DNA from: UBA1723 sp045641625
Lineage (GTDB): Bacteria; Bacteroidota; Bacteroidia; Bacteroidales; Paludibacteraceae
Direction of reading: 5' to 3'
NCBI GenBank assembly: GCA_045641625.1
Contig: JAZUHH010000090.1
Location: 30,398-94,397, forward strand
Length of the DNA stretch: 64,000 nt
Part shown: piece by piece, positions 16,491 to 25,048 of the stretch
Layout of the letters: the number at the start of each line of letters is the position of its first letter
Position numbering within the stretch: the first letter of the stretch is position 1
The notes under the pieces: model-generated
Told to the model about the DNA's origin: nothing
The model's input: only the letters and a program-made list of their open reading frames with translations
The model's database searches: none
Position numbers and translations under genes: made by a program

Positions 16491-17651
16491 ATGAATACAA
16501 AAGGAAACTTTCCTATCGAGAAGATGAAAAAGGTACAGACACCTTTTTACTATTATGACGTCGAGTTGCTTAACAAGACTTTGGACACATTGATGAGCGA
16601 GGCAAACAAGTATGGATTCTGCCCTCACTACGCAATGAAGGCCAATGCAAATGCTAAAGTTACAGCATTGATAGCAAAGAAGGGACTTGGCGCAGACTGT
16701 GTAAGCGGAAACGAAGTAAGCGCTGCAATCGCAGCAGGTTTCCCTGCAGACAAAATCGTTTTTGCCGGTGTAGGAAAAACTGACAAGGAGATAAATACAG
16801 CACTTGACGCAAATATCTTCTGCTTCAACGCAGAGTCTATACCAGAACTTGAGGTAATCAACGAACTTGCCGCAGCAAAAGGCAAAGTTGCAAACGTTGA
16901 GCTACGCATAAACCCAAATGTTGACGCACATACTCACGCATACATCACTACAGGCCTTAACGAGAACAAGTTCGGATTCAGCATGGACGACCTTGAGAAG
17001 GTAATCAACCTAATCAAGAATTTGAAGAACATCAAGCTTATTGGTCTTCACTTCCACATCGGTTCACAAATCACTGACCTTGGCTGCTTCGTTCCTCTTT
17101 GCGAGAGAATCAATGCTCTTCAGGACCAGGTTGAGGCTATGGGCGTAAAGCTTGAGAACATCAATGTTGGAGGAGGTCTTGGTATCGACTACGAGAACCC
17201 TAACACTAACCCTATTCCTGACTTCAAGACTTACTTCGCTCAGTTCGCTCAGCACTTGAAGCTTAGAAACGGACAGAAGCTACACTGCGAGCCAGGACGC
17301 TCGGTTGTTGCTCAGTGCGGCAGCCTTATCACTAAGGTTACATACGTAAAGAAGGGCAAGGAAAAGCAGTTTGCCATCGTTGACGGAGGTATGACAGACC
17401 TTATCCGCCCAGCTCTATATCAGGCGTACCACAAAATCGAGGCTATAACAACTGACAGCGCTGTAGAGACTTACGATGTCGTTGGACCTATCTGCGAATC
17501 TTCGGATGTGTTCCAGAAGGACTGCAAGCTTAACGGTGTCAAGAGAGGCGACTTGCTTGCTCTTCGTTCTGCTGGTGCGTATGGCGAGATTATGGCTTCG
17601 AGATATAATCTAAGAGAGCTTCCTGTAGGATATCTTTCTACAGAACTCTAG
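16491..17651 (+). CDS. lysA: Diaminopimelate decarboxylase
   Basis: A 386-residue PLP enzyme of the alanine racemase/group IV decarboxylase fold. The PLP lysine is in HYAMKANAN (Lys50). The glycine-rich phosphate loop appears in NVGGGLGIDY, HFHIGSQI is present, and EPGRSVVAQ and the active-site cysteine in GPICESSD are all in place. It converts meso-diaminopimelate to lysine, the last step of lysine synthesis. Carboxynorspermidine decarboxylase is a related alternative, but the motif set and N-terminus fit LysA better. Confidence 0.88.
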   Translation: MNTKGNFPIEKMKKVQTPFYYYDVELLNKTLDTLMSEANKYGFCPHYAMKANANAKVTALIAKKGLGADCVSGNEVSAAIAAGFPADKIVFAGVGKTDKEINTALDANIFCFNAESIPELEVINELAAAKGKVANVELRINPNVDAHTHAYITTGLNENKFGFSMDDLEKVINLIKNLKNIKLIGLHFHIGSQITDLGCFVPLCERINALQDQVEAMGVKLENINVGGGLGIDYENPNTNPIPDFKTYFAQFAQHLKLRNGQKLHCEPGRSVVAQCGSLITKVTYVKKGKEKQFAIVDGGMTDLIRPALYQAYHKIEAITTDSAVETYDVVGPICESSDVFQKDCKLNGVKRGDLLALRSAGAYGEIMASRYNLRELPVGYLSTEL

Positions 17652-17672
17652 GCTATAAGGGATTAAATTATT

Positions 17673-18881
17673 ATGAATCAATTTTTTGAATCAATACAAG
17701 AATACATTAGTGAGGCTGACTTTTCGTTGGTCTCACTTGTATTACTTTCAGTGTTGGGCATTTCATGGATTGTCCAACTTTTCTTTTACTTGTACTACTA
17801 CAACGCGGTTATCAGAAGACAAAAGCAGGAATACAAGGGACAAGTAACACACGAAATTAAACGCCACCCTGTAAGCATTATCGTAACAGCAAGATATGCT
17901 ACCGAGGAACTAGAGAAGTTCCTTCCTCTGATATTGGACCAGAATTATCCGAAATACGAGGTTATTGTGGTCAATGACGGAGCAACAGAAGCCAGCACTG
18001 TTCTGTTGGACAAACTAAAGAGCAAACATCCAAACTTGAAGACTTCATTCCTTCCTATGAACGCGAAGTACATGAGCAGAAGAAAAATGTGCATCACCAT
18101 AGGAAAGATGGCCGCAAGCTACGACTATATTATTGTTACAGACTCTGACTGTGAGCCTACTTCTAGAGACTGGCTCAGCGAAATGATGAGAAACTTCACT
18201 CCAGAAAAGGAGATTGTACTTGGATACTCTCATCAGGAACAGGAAAAGACAGGATTCTTTGCATCGCTTCTCAGATTCGACAATCTGTTCGGTGCCATAA
18301 AATATATGGGTTATGCCTGCCACGGACTAGCCTATAAGGGAACGACAAACAACATGGCCTTCAGAAGAGAGACTTTCGACCGATGCAAGGCCTATGCTTC
18401 TAGCCTTAACCTTGAGAAGGGAGAGGACGATGTATTCGTTTCCGAGAACAATAACGGAACAAATGTAGCTGTCGAACTCAGCACTTCTTCTATAATTAAG
18501 TCCCACAAGGAACTGACATTCAAGAAGTATCTTTTCCAGAAGGACAGCAACGTAGAGACTGGCAGCCTTTACCCTTCGGGCATCAAGTTCAGAATAGGAC
18601 TTGAAGTTGCGACAAGAATGTTGTACTACATATCACTGATTTCAACAATTGTCTATTCATTGATAGAAGGTGAATATCTGGCAACAGGCATTGCCGCTCT
18701 AGCCGGACTTATCAGATATGGTATCCAGTGCTACACATTCACAACTTCGGCACATATTTTCAACGAGAAGGGTTATGCCTTCAAATTCGTCATATTTGAA
18801 ATAATTATTCCAATTCTTACTCTTTACATTATAACTTTCGGTAGAATTGGAAAGAAAAGACAGGACCTATGGAAGATGTAA
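17673..18881 (+). CDS. Membrane-bound family 2 glycosyltransferase
   Basis: A 402-residue protein with one N-terminal membrane helix (about 20-42), a GT-A catalytic domain, and three or so C-terminal membrane helices (about 315-395). The catalytic part shows VSIIVTARYATEE, VVNDGATEAST and the metal-binding TDSDCEPT. This layout is that of processive or lipid-linked polysaccharide glycosyltransferases. The substrate is not evident. Its stop lies inside the next gene (13-base overlap), so the two are co-translated. Confidence 0.85.
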   Translation: MNQFFESIQEYISEADFSLVSLVLLSVLGISWIVQLFFYLYYYNAVIRRQKQEYKGQVTHEIKRHPVSIIVTARYATEELEKFLPLILDQNYPKYEVIVVNDGATEASTVLLDKLKSKHPNLKTSFLPMNAKYMSRRKMCITIGKMAASYDYIIVTDSDCEPTSRDWLSEMMRNFTPEKEIVLGYSHQEQEKTGFFASLLRFDNLFGAIKYMGYACHGLAYKGTTNNMAFRRETFDRCKAYASSLNLEKGEDDVFVSENNNGTNVAVELSTSSIIKSHKELTFKKYLFQKDSNVETGSLYPSGIKFRIGLEVATRMLYYISLISTIVYSLIEGEYLATGIAALAGLIRYGIQCYTFTTSAHIFNEKGYAFKFVIFEIIIPILTLYIITFGRIGKKRQDLWKM

Positions 18882-19327
18882 CAGAAAAGACAGCACTGCT
18901 TGATACCTTCGACTCCGATTTCCAGGCTGATGTAATCAGAGGTCTGCTTGAAAGCAATGGAATACCATCTGTAACAAGCGGGAAGTCGATGAGTGCGATA
19001 TTGCCTATGTTTGCAAGTACAGACGGCGGTGTAAGAGTGTTTGTTAAGGAAAAAGATCTTGAAAGGGCAAAAGAAATTGTTCTGGAGCACAAAGAGAACA
19101 ACAAACTTAACTCTGAAGAAAAACCTAACAACTATACATCTCCAAAGACAATAATTGGTGCTTGTCTTTTTGTTTTTGCGCTAGTTTTGGCATACTACGA
19201 CATTATCAAGTACAGTCTTGATGAATCTGATGAATCTGGCATTTATGGCGCAATTTTGGCTACAAGCTTTGTTGTAGCTATAATCGCAGTAGTTACTTTG
19301 GTGAATGGTCTTAACGAAAAGAAATAA
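18869..19327 (+). CDS. DUF2007-type signal-like domain with membrane segments
   Basis: A 152-residue protein. The N-terminal 70 residues (LLDTFDSDFQADVIRGLLESNGIP...VKEKDLERAKEIV) match the DUF2007 pattern, a small ferredoxin-like domain distantly related to PII proteins. Two hydrophobic helices follow at about 92-110 and 128-145. It overlaps the glycosyltransferase upstream and ends two bases before the mazG-cmk gene. The role is unknown; membrane location adjacent to a glycosyltransferase is the only hint. Confidence 0.7.
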   Translation: MEDVTEKTALLDTFDSDFQADVIRGLLESNGIPSVTSGKSMSAILPMFASTDGGVRVFVKEKDLERAKEIVLEHKENNKLNSEEKPNNYTSPKTIIGACLFVFALVLAYYDIIKYSLDESDESGIYGAILATSFVVAIIAVVTLVNGLNEKK

Positions 19328-19329
19328 CT

Positions 19330-20811
19330 ATGGCAAAAGATAGAACAAAACAGATAGAAGCTTTCACAAGACTGCTTGACGTGATGGATGAGCTTAGAGA
19401 AAAATGCCCGTGGGACAAAAAGCAGACATTGGACTCTTTGAGACCCAACACTATCGAGGAAACTTACGAATTGTGCGACGCTATAGCCAAGCACGACATG
19501 AAAGACGTCAAAAAGGAGCTAGGTGATGTTCTTCTTCACATAGTGTTCTATTCAAAAATAGCTTCTGAGACAAATGATTTCGACATTTCGGATGTTTGTA
19601 ATTCTCTTTGCGAGAAACTGATCTACCGCCATCCTCATGTTTTCGGCGAGGCTGCAGCAAAGAACGCAGGGGAAGTCGAACTTAACTGGGAACAGCTGAA
19701 GATGAAGGAAAAGGACGGAAACAAGACCGTTTTGAGCGGAGTCCCTTCTGCCCTACCGTCTCTAATCAAGGCTTACAGAATACAGGACAAGGCCAGAAAT
19801 GTTGGCTTTGATTGGGAAGAGAAAGAGCAGGTTTGGGATAAGGTACAGGAAGAACTGAACGAACTTCGCAAAGAGATCGCAAAAGGCGACAACATCAACA
19901 TGGAAAAGGAATTTGGCGACCTAATGTTCAGCATGATAAATGCCGCCAGACTTTACAAAATAAATCCAGACAACGCACTTGAAAGCACAAACAACAAGTT
20001 CATTTTCCGCTTCAACTATCTGGAAAGCCAGACAATCAAGAAAGGCATAGACCTTAAGTCCCTTACCCTAGAGGAAATGGACAAATACTGGAACGAAGCT
20101 AAAGAACTTGAGAAAAAACAGAACATGAAGAAAATAACTGTTGCAATAGATGGTTTTAGCTCGTGCGGAAAAAGCACTATGGCTAAGGCTTTGGCAAAGA
20201 AGGTTGGATACAGCTACGTTGATAGCGGCGCGATGTATCGCTCCGTTACACTATATGCTCTTCGCCATAATATGATTTCTAATGGAGTAGTTGACACTCA
20301 AGCTCTTGAAAAAGAGATGAATAACATTAGAATCGAATTCAAGTTCAATCCAGAATTGGGTAAAAGCGAAACTTACTTGAACGACGAGAATGTCGAGCGA
20401 GAAATCAGACTTATGGAAGTTTCTAACAATGTCAGTCCTATAGCAGCAATACCTTTTGTTCGTCATGCACTTGTAGAACTACAGCGCAAGATGGGAGAAA
20501 AAGGAGGCATTGTAATGGATGGTAGAGACATTGGAACAACAGTTTTTCCTAACGCTGAACTTAAGATCTTTGTCACTGCATCTGCAGAAGTACGCGCTGA
20601 CAGACGCTATAAAGAACTTGTAGAGAAGGAAGGAAGCGCAAACTATAACGAGATTCTAGCCAATGTTAAGGAGCGTGACCATATTGATATGACACGCGCA
20701 GAATCGCCTCTTCGCAAAGCTGACGATGCAGTCGAGCTTGACAACGGAGTGATGACAATAGAAGAGCAGGACGCATGGCTAATGAAGATTTTCAACGAGA
20801 GAACAAAATAG
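19330..20811 (+). CDS. MazG nucleotide pyrophosphohydrolase fused to CMP kinase
   Basis: A single 493-residue frame. Residues 1-262 are a complete two-domain MazG: EETYE and KELGDVLLHIVF in the first half, EELNEL and EFGDLMFSMINAA in the second. MazG hydrolyses NTPs to NMPs. Residues 266-493 are a complete cytidylate kinase: FSSCGKSTMAKAL P-loop, YVDSGAMYRSVT, MDGRDIGTTVFPNA and a RADRRYKEL lid. The junction is ...EKKQN-MKKITVAI with no linker; the Met is the natural CMP kinase start (ATG at 20125). A CAG at 20119-20121 stands where a TAG would end MazG normally. Either a true fusion or an internal start may operate. Confidence 0.9.
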   Translation: MAKDRTKQIEAFTRLLDVMDELREKCPWDKKQTLDSLRPNTIEETYELCDAIAKHDMKDVKKELGDVLLHIVFYSKIASETNDFDISDVCNSLCEKLIYRHPHVFGEAAAKNAGEVELNWEQLKMKEKDGNKTVLSGVPSALPSLIKAYRIQDKARNVGFDWEEKEQVWDKVQEELNELRKEIAKGDNINMEKEFGDLMFSMINAARLYKINPDNALESTNNKFIFRFNYLESQTIKKGIDLKSLTLEEMDKYWNEAKELEKKQNMKKITVAIDGFSSCGKSTMAKALAKKVGYSYVDSGAMYRSVTLYALRHNMISNGVVDTQALEKEMNNIRIEFKFNPELGKSETYLNDENVEREIRLMEVSNNVSPIAAIPFVRHALVELQRKMGEKGGIVMDGRDIGTTVFPNAELKIFVTASAEVRADRRYKELVEKEGSANYNEILANVKERDHIDMTRAESPLRKADDAVELDNGVMTIEEQDAWLMKIFNERTK

Positions 20812-20812
20812 T

Positions 20813-21676
20813 ATGGTTATTGATATTGATGACAATTCCGGTTTCTGCAATGGAGTCGTTGGAGCTATAACCAAGGCAGAGAATGAATTGGAACGATCTG
20901 GCTCTCTCTACTGCCTTGGAGATATCGTACACAATGGCGAAGAGGTTGCAAGACTATCCAACAAGGGTTTGAAGACTATAGAACACTCTGATCTAAAAAA
21001 TCTAAGCGGAGCTACTGTTCTTCTTAGAGCACACGGCGAGCCTCCTACAACATACGCAACGGCTGAGGAACTGAACATCAATGTCATAGATGCTACTTGT
21101 CCCGTAGTTTTGGCCCTTCAACGAAAAATCAAGAAAGCCTACGAGGAAGGAAACAAGAAACAACAGATCGTCATATACGGCAAAAAAGGTCACGCAGAAG
21201 TTAACGGACTTGTAGGCCAAACAGAAGGAACTGCAATAGTTCTGGAATCTGCAGACGACCTAGACAAGCTTGATTTCACTAAAGATATAATACTATTCTC
21301 ACAAACTACCAAAAGTATTGAGGGATTTAATGAAATAGTAGCGCAAATCCAAGTAAAACTTAAAGGCAATGTCATTTTCAAATACAATGACACAATTTGT
21401 CGTCAAGTGGCAAACAGAATACCAAAAATTATCAATTTTGTATCGAGATACGATATAGTTCTTTTTGTTTGCGGAAACAAGAGTTCTAATGGCAAGGTTT
21501 TATATGAGCATTGCCTACAACAAAACCCCAATACTATAAGGATTTCTAATGTAGATGAACTGGATATCGAAAAACTAAAAGGAGCAGAAAGAATAGGAAT
21601 TTGTGGAGCTACATCTACACCCAAATGGCAAATGGAAGCTGTAAAAGACTATATTATTACTAGGACAAGGAAATAA
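20813..21676 (+). CDS. ispH: 4-hydroxy-3-methylbut-2-enyl diphosphate reductase
   Basis: A 287-residue iron-sulfur enzyme of the last step in the MEP isoprenoid pathway. The three cluster cysteines are visible: Cys12 in SGFCNGVV, one in DATCPVV and one in DTICRQVANR. The family residues HAEVNGL and SQTTKS are also present. It starts one base after the mazG-cmk stop. The cmk-ispH adjacency is common in Bacteroidetes, although the biochemical link (CMP recycling in the MEP pathway) is only suggestive. Last gene before the terminator at 21714. Confidence 0.95.
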   Translation: MVIDIDDNSGFCNGVVGAITKAENELERSGSLYCLGDIVHNGEEVARLSNKGLKTIEHSDLKNLSGATVLLRAHGEPPTTYATAEELNINVIDATCPVVLALQRKIKKAYEEGNKKQQIVIYGKKGHAEVNGLVGQTEGTAIVLESADDLDKLDFTKDIILFSQTTKSIEGFNEIVAQIQVKLKGNVIFKYNDTICRQVANRIPKIINFVSRYDIVLFVCGNKSSNGKVLYEHCLQQNPNTIRISNVDELDIEKLKGAERIGICGATSTPKWQMEAVKDYIITRTRK

Positions 21677-21713
21677 AAACAATCAAAAAAGTTAAAATAT
21701 TCTATATAAATTT

Positions 21714-21750
21714 AAAATGCGGGAACTCTTCTAATGAGTTCCCGCATTTT
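21714..21750 (+). terminator. Strong terminator after ispH
   Basis: Perfect 15-base stem AAAATGCGGGAACTC / GAGTTCCCGCATTTT with a 7-base loop. It could act in both directions, but position makes ispH its client. Confidence 0.85.
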
Positions 21751-21798
21751 AAGTTCTAATATATAAATTAATGTTAATAATTATATCAAAACAAAAAA

Positions 21799-21824
21799 AG
21801 AGACAAGCCCAAAGGCTTGCCTCT
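21799..21824 (-). terminator. Terminator of the OmpA-like gene
   Basis: Stem AGAGACAAGCC / GGCTTGCCTCT (one mismatch), 4-base loop, then TTTTTTTG on the minus strand. Confidence 0.85.
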
Positions 21825-21848
21825 TATTATCACTTTTCTAAGTAATAA

Positions 21849-23102
21849 TTACTTAGAGAAAAGCTCGATCTCTACACGACGGTTCTTAGCACGACCATCA
21901 AGAGTTGAGTTAGAAGCGATTGGATTAGCTGAACCATAACCCTGAGACTGGATGTTAGCTGCAGAAACTCCCTTGTTGATCAAGTAGTTCTTTACAGAAG
22001 CAGCACGATCCTTAGAAAGCTGAAGGTTCTTAGCAGCGTTACCTGAGTTATCTGTGTAACCCTTAAGGATTACAGACCACTCTGGGTGACTCTTAAGAAG
22101 CATTGCAAGACCATCTAGAGATGAGTAAGAAGCCTGCTTAATGATAGCCTTAGAAGACTCGAACTCAAGCTGAGCGAATGCAGTCTTGATGATTTCATCC
22201 TCCTCCTTAGTTGGAACGTACTTAACTGCCTCACGAGTAGCACGGATGTGACGATCAAGAGAATCCTGAGTGAACTTGATCTGCTGCTGAAGCTTGTTGA
22301 TTGCTACATTCTGATTAACAATCTGCTCCTCTAGCTTAGATGTAAGCTCCTCGCACTGACGCTTCTGCTCCTCAAGAATTGGAGTCAAATCAGGAACCTC
22401 ACACTTAGGTGCGTAATCAACCCAAGCAATGTTACGTACATTACGCTCACCACCGAACTTGTAACGAACAGTTAGGTTAGCATCTGCCATATAAGAAGCA
22501 TCATGCAATGGAGAATACTCACGAGCATGCCACAAAACTCCTCCCTCAAGACCTACAGCAACATAATTGCTAACATTATACTCTATAGCACCCTTGCCAG
22601 AAAGTCCCCATGTAGCGCTAGGCGAATCGTAAGGAACATAAATATTCTCAACATTCTCCCATGTACCAATTGCACACATAACACCTGGATTGAAGTACAC
22701 ATTCAACTTCTGAAGTCCAGCTCTACGATATGGAGATACAATGTTCGACAAATTAATAGAAGAGAACAATGTAATGTTATGCTTCTTACCATCAAAAGAA
22801 ACAAAACCTGGCTCTCCTCCCTGATTATTCATTGCAAATACATACTCCAAACCTAGACCCCAACGAGGATTAAATGTAGCCTCAGTGAAAACACCGAACT
22901 GACCATTTATACTTCCACCCAATGTACGCTCAGAATCTGCAAGAGGTGCATTCTTCATATAGTTAACACCACCTTTAACACCTAGGGACCAGTGGTTGAT
23001 TCCCTTCTGCTTTGCAACAGCTGTATCTGCTGAAGCCTCCTGTGCAAAAGCACCGCAAGCAAGACTAGAAGCCATTGCTAGTGCGAAAATTTTTCTATAC
23101 AT
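21849..23102 (-). CDS. OmpA-family outer-membrane protein
   Basis: A 417-residue protein with signal peptide (cleavage near CGAFAQEAS), an N-terminal beta-barrel of about 220 residues, a coiled linker (EEQKRQCEELTSKLEEQIV...KLQQQIKF) and a C-terminal OmpA peptidoglycan-binding domain at about 300-415. The latter contains GYTDNSG, LSKDRAASVKNYLI and GRAKNRRVEI, with the Asp and Arg that bind diaminopimelate. It links the outer membrane to the cell wall and is likely abundant. The start lies 35 bases after rpsA, so it may be co-transcribed with it. Confidence 0.92.
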   Translation of the reverse strand: MYRKIFALAMASSLACGAFAQEASADTAVAKQKGINHWSLGVKGGVNYMKNAPLADSERTLGGSINGQFGVFTEATFNPRWGLGLEYVFAMNNQGGEPGFVSFDGKKHNITLFSSINLSNIVSPYRRAGLQKLNVYFNPGVMCAIGTWENVENIYVPYDSPSATWGLSGKGAIEYNVSNYVAVGLEGGVLWHAREYSPLHDASYMADANLTVRYKFGGERNVRNIAWVDYAPKCEVPDLTPILEEQKRQCEELTSKLEEQIVNQNVAINKLQQQIKFTQDSLDRHIRATREAVKYVPTKEEDEIIKTAFAQLEFESSKAIIKQASYSSLDGLAMLLKSHPEWSVILKGYTDNSGNAAKNLQLSKDRAASVKNYLINKGVSAANIQSQGYGSANPIASNSTLDGRAKNRRVEIELFSK

Positions 23103-23137
23103 ACTTTATTATAAAGTTTAATTAGACATTCAACTTA

Positions 23138-24913
23138 TTACTTGTTCTCAAGCTTGTTCTTAAGAGCTGCAAGAGCGTCTAGATCACCAAGAGTTGTCTT
23201 CTCAATATTCTGAGCTGGCTGAGCCTCTGCCTTCTTAGATGGCTTTCTCTTCTTAGTCTCCTTCTTGTCATCTGCTGCACCCTCCTCGAAAGTACGGCTG
23301 TGAGAAAGAATGATTCTCTTAGACTCCTTGTTGAACTCGATAACCTTGAACATCAAAGTCTCGTCAACCTTAGCCTGTGAACCGTCTGCCTTAGTCAAGT
23401 GCTTTGGTGTGCAGAATCCCTCAACACCATACTTCAACTCAACTACAGCACCCTTGTCAAGCATCTCCTTGATTGTACCCTCGTGCTCTGTACCCTCAGT
23501 GAATACAGTCTCGAACACATCCCAAGGATTATCCTCAAGCTGCTTGTGACCTAGGCTCAAACGACGAGTCTCCTTGTCAATCTCAAGAACCTGAACCTCG
23601 ATATCAGCACCGTTCTGAGTGAACTCTGATGGATGCTTAACCTTCTTTGTCCAAGAAAGGTCTGAGATGTGGATTAGACCGTCAACACCCTCCTCTAGCT
23701 CAACAAATACACCGAAGTTAGTGAAGTTGCGAACCTTTGCAGTGTGACGAGAACCTACTGCATACTTAGTATCGATATCCTTCCAAGGATCATCCTTAAG
23801 CTGCTTGATACCTAGGCTCATCTTTCTCTCCTCACGGTCAAGAGTTAGAACAACAGCCTCAACTGTGTCACCAACTGACATGAAATCCTGAGCAGAACGC
23901 AAGTGAGCGCTCCAAGACATCTCTGATACATGGATAAGACCCTCAACACCAGCTGCGATCTCAACGAATGCACCATAATCAGCCATAACGACAACCTTAC
24001 CCTTAACCTTGTCACCAACCTTCAAGTTTGGATCAAGAGCATCCCATGGATGAGGAGTAAGCTGCTTCAAACCTAGAGCGATTCTCTTCTTCTCGTTATC
24101 GAAGTCAAGAATTACTACATTGATCTTCTGATCTAGCTCTACAACCTCCTTAGGATCACTTACACGACCCCAAGAAAGATCTGTGATATGGATAAGACCA
24201 TCTACGCCACCAAGGTCGATGAATACACCGTATGATGTGATGTTCTTAACTGTACCCTCAAGAACCTGACCCTTCTGAAGCTGAGAAATAATCTCCTTCT
24301 TCTGACGCTCAAGATCAGCCTCGATAAGAGCCTTATGTGAAACTACTACGTTCTTGAACTCGTGGTTGATCTTAACAACCTTGAACTCCATAGTCTTTCC
24401 TACGAATACGTCGTAGTCGCGGATAGGCTTAACATCAATCTGTGAACCTGGCAAGAAAGCCTCGATACCGAACACGTCAACGATCATACCACCCTTAGTT
24501 CTGCACTTGATGTAACCCTTGATAACCTCATTTGAATCCAATGCCTCATTAACTCTATCCCAAGAACGAGCTGCACGTGCCTTCTTGTGAGAAAGAGTAA
24601 GCTGACCCTTCTTATCCTCCTGGCTCTCGATGTAAACCTCTACCTCGTCGCCAATCTTAAGATCTGGGTTGTAACGGAACTCGTTCATAGAAACGATACC
24701 GTCTGACTTGCCACCTACGTTAACAACAACTTCACGCTTGTTAAGAGAGATGACCTTTCCGACAACTACGTCCTTGTCCTTAATCGCGTTAAGAGTCTGG
24801 TCGTACTTTGCCTCCTGAGCCTCACGAGACTCCTGTGAGAGAACCTCACCTGATGCATAGCTATCCCAATCGAAATCCGAAATAGGAGCTACCTTGTTAG
24901 TTAAATCACTCAT
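23138..24913 (-). CDS. rpsA: 30S ribosomal protein S1
   Basis: A 591-residue protein with six S1 RNA-binding domains in series, each recognisable by ...G-V--I-DYGAFVEI---EGLIHVSE. It has a basic C-terminal tail KKETKKRKPSKK. S1 brings mRNA to the 30S subunit. The length matches S1 of Bacteroidetes. Weak Shine-Dalgarno sites throughout the window agree with known reliance on other initiation signals in this phylum. A TAATTTTG promoter lies 61 bases upstream. Confidence 0.96.
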   Translation of the reverse strand: MSDLTNKVAPISDFDWDSYASGEVLSQESREAQEAKYDQTLNAIKDKDVVVGKVISLNKREVVVNVGGKSDGIVSMNEFRYNPDLKIGDEVEVYIESQEDKKGQLTLSHKKARAARSWDRVNEALDSNEVIKGYIKCRTKGGMIVDVFGIEAFLPGSQIDVKPIRDYDVFVGKTMEFKVVKINHEFKNVVVSHKALIEADLERQKKEIISQLQKGQVLEGTVKNITSYGVFIDLGGVDGLIHITDLSWGRVSDPKEVVELDQKINVVILDFDNEKKRIALGLKQLTPHPWDALDPNLKVGDKVKGKVVVMADYGAFVEIAAGVEGLIHVSEMSWSAHLRSAQDFMSVGDTVEAVVLTLDREERKMSLGIKQLKDDPWKDIDTKYAVGSRHTAKVRNFTNFGVFVELEEGVDGLIHISDLSWTKKVKHPSEFTQNGADIEVQVLEIDKETRRLSLGHKQLEDNPWDVFETVFTEGTEHEGTIKEMLDKGAVVELKYGVEGFCTPKHLTKADGSQAKVDETLMFKVIEFNKESKRIILSHSRTFEEGAADDKKETKKRKPSKKAEAQPAQNIEKTTLGDLDALAALKNKLENK

Positions 24914-24973
24914 TTTAAATTAATTAATACTTTTTATTAGTCGTTAGACATTATATAGAGTTATCTTTATGTG

Positions 24974-24981
24974 CAAAATTA
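24974..24981 (-). promoter_or_regulatory. Promoter -7 element of rpsA
   Basis: TAATTTTG on the minus strand, giving a leader of about 55 bases before the rpsA ATG. Confidence 0.6.
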
Positions 24982-25048
24982 CTCTAATTTTTATATTTTG
25001 TAGCATATTTTCACCTTTTTTTTTCACCTAATCAAGTAATTTTCTATT

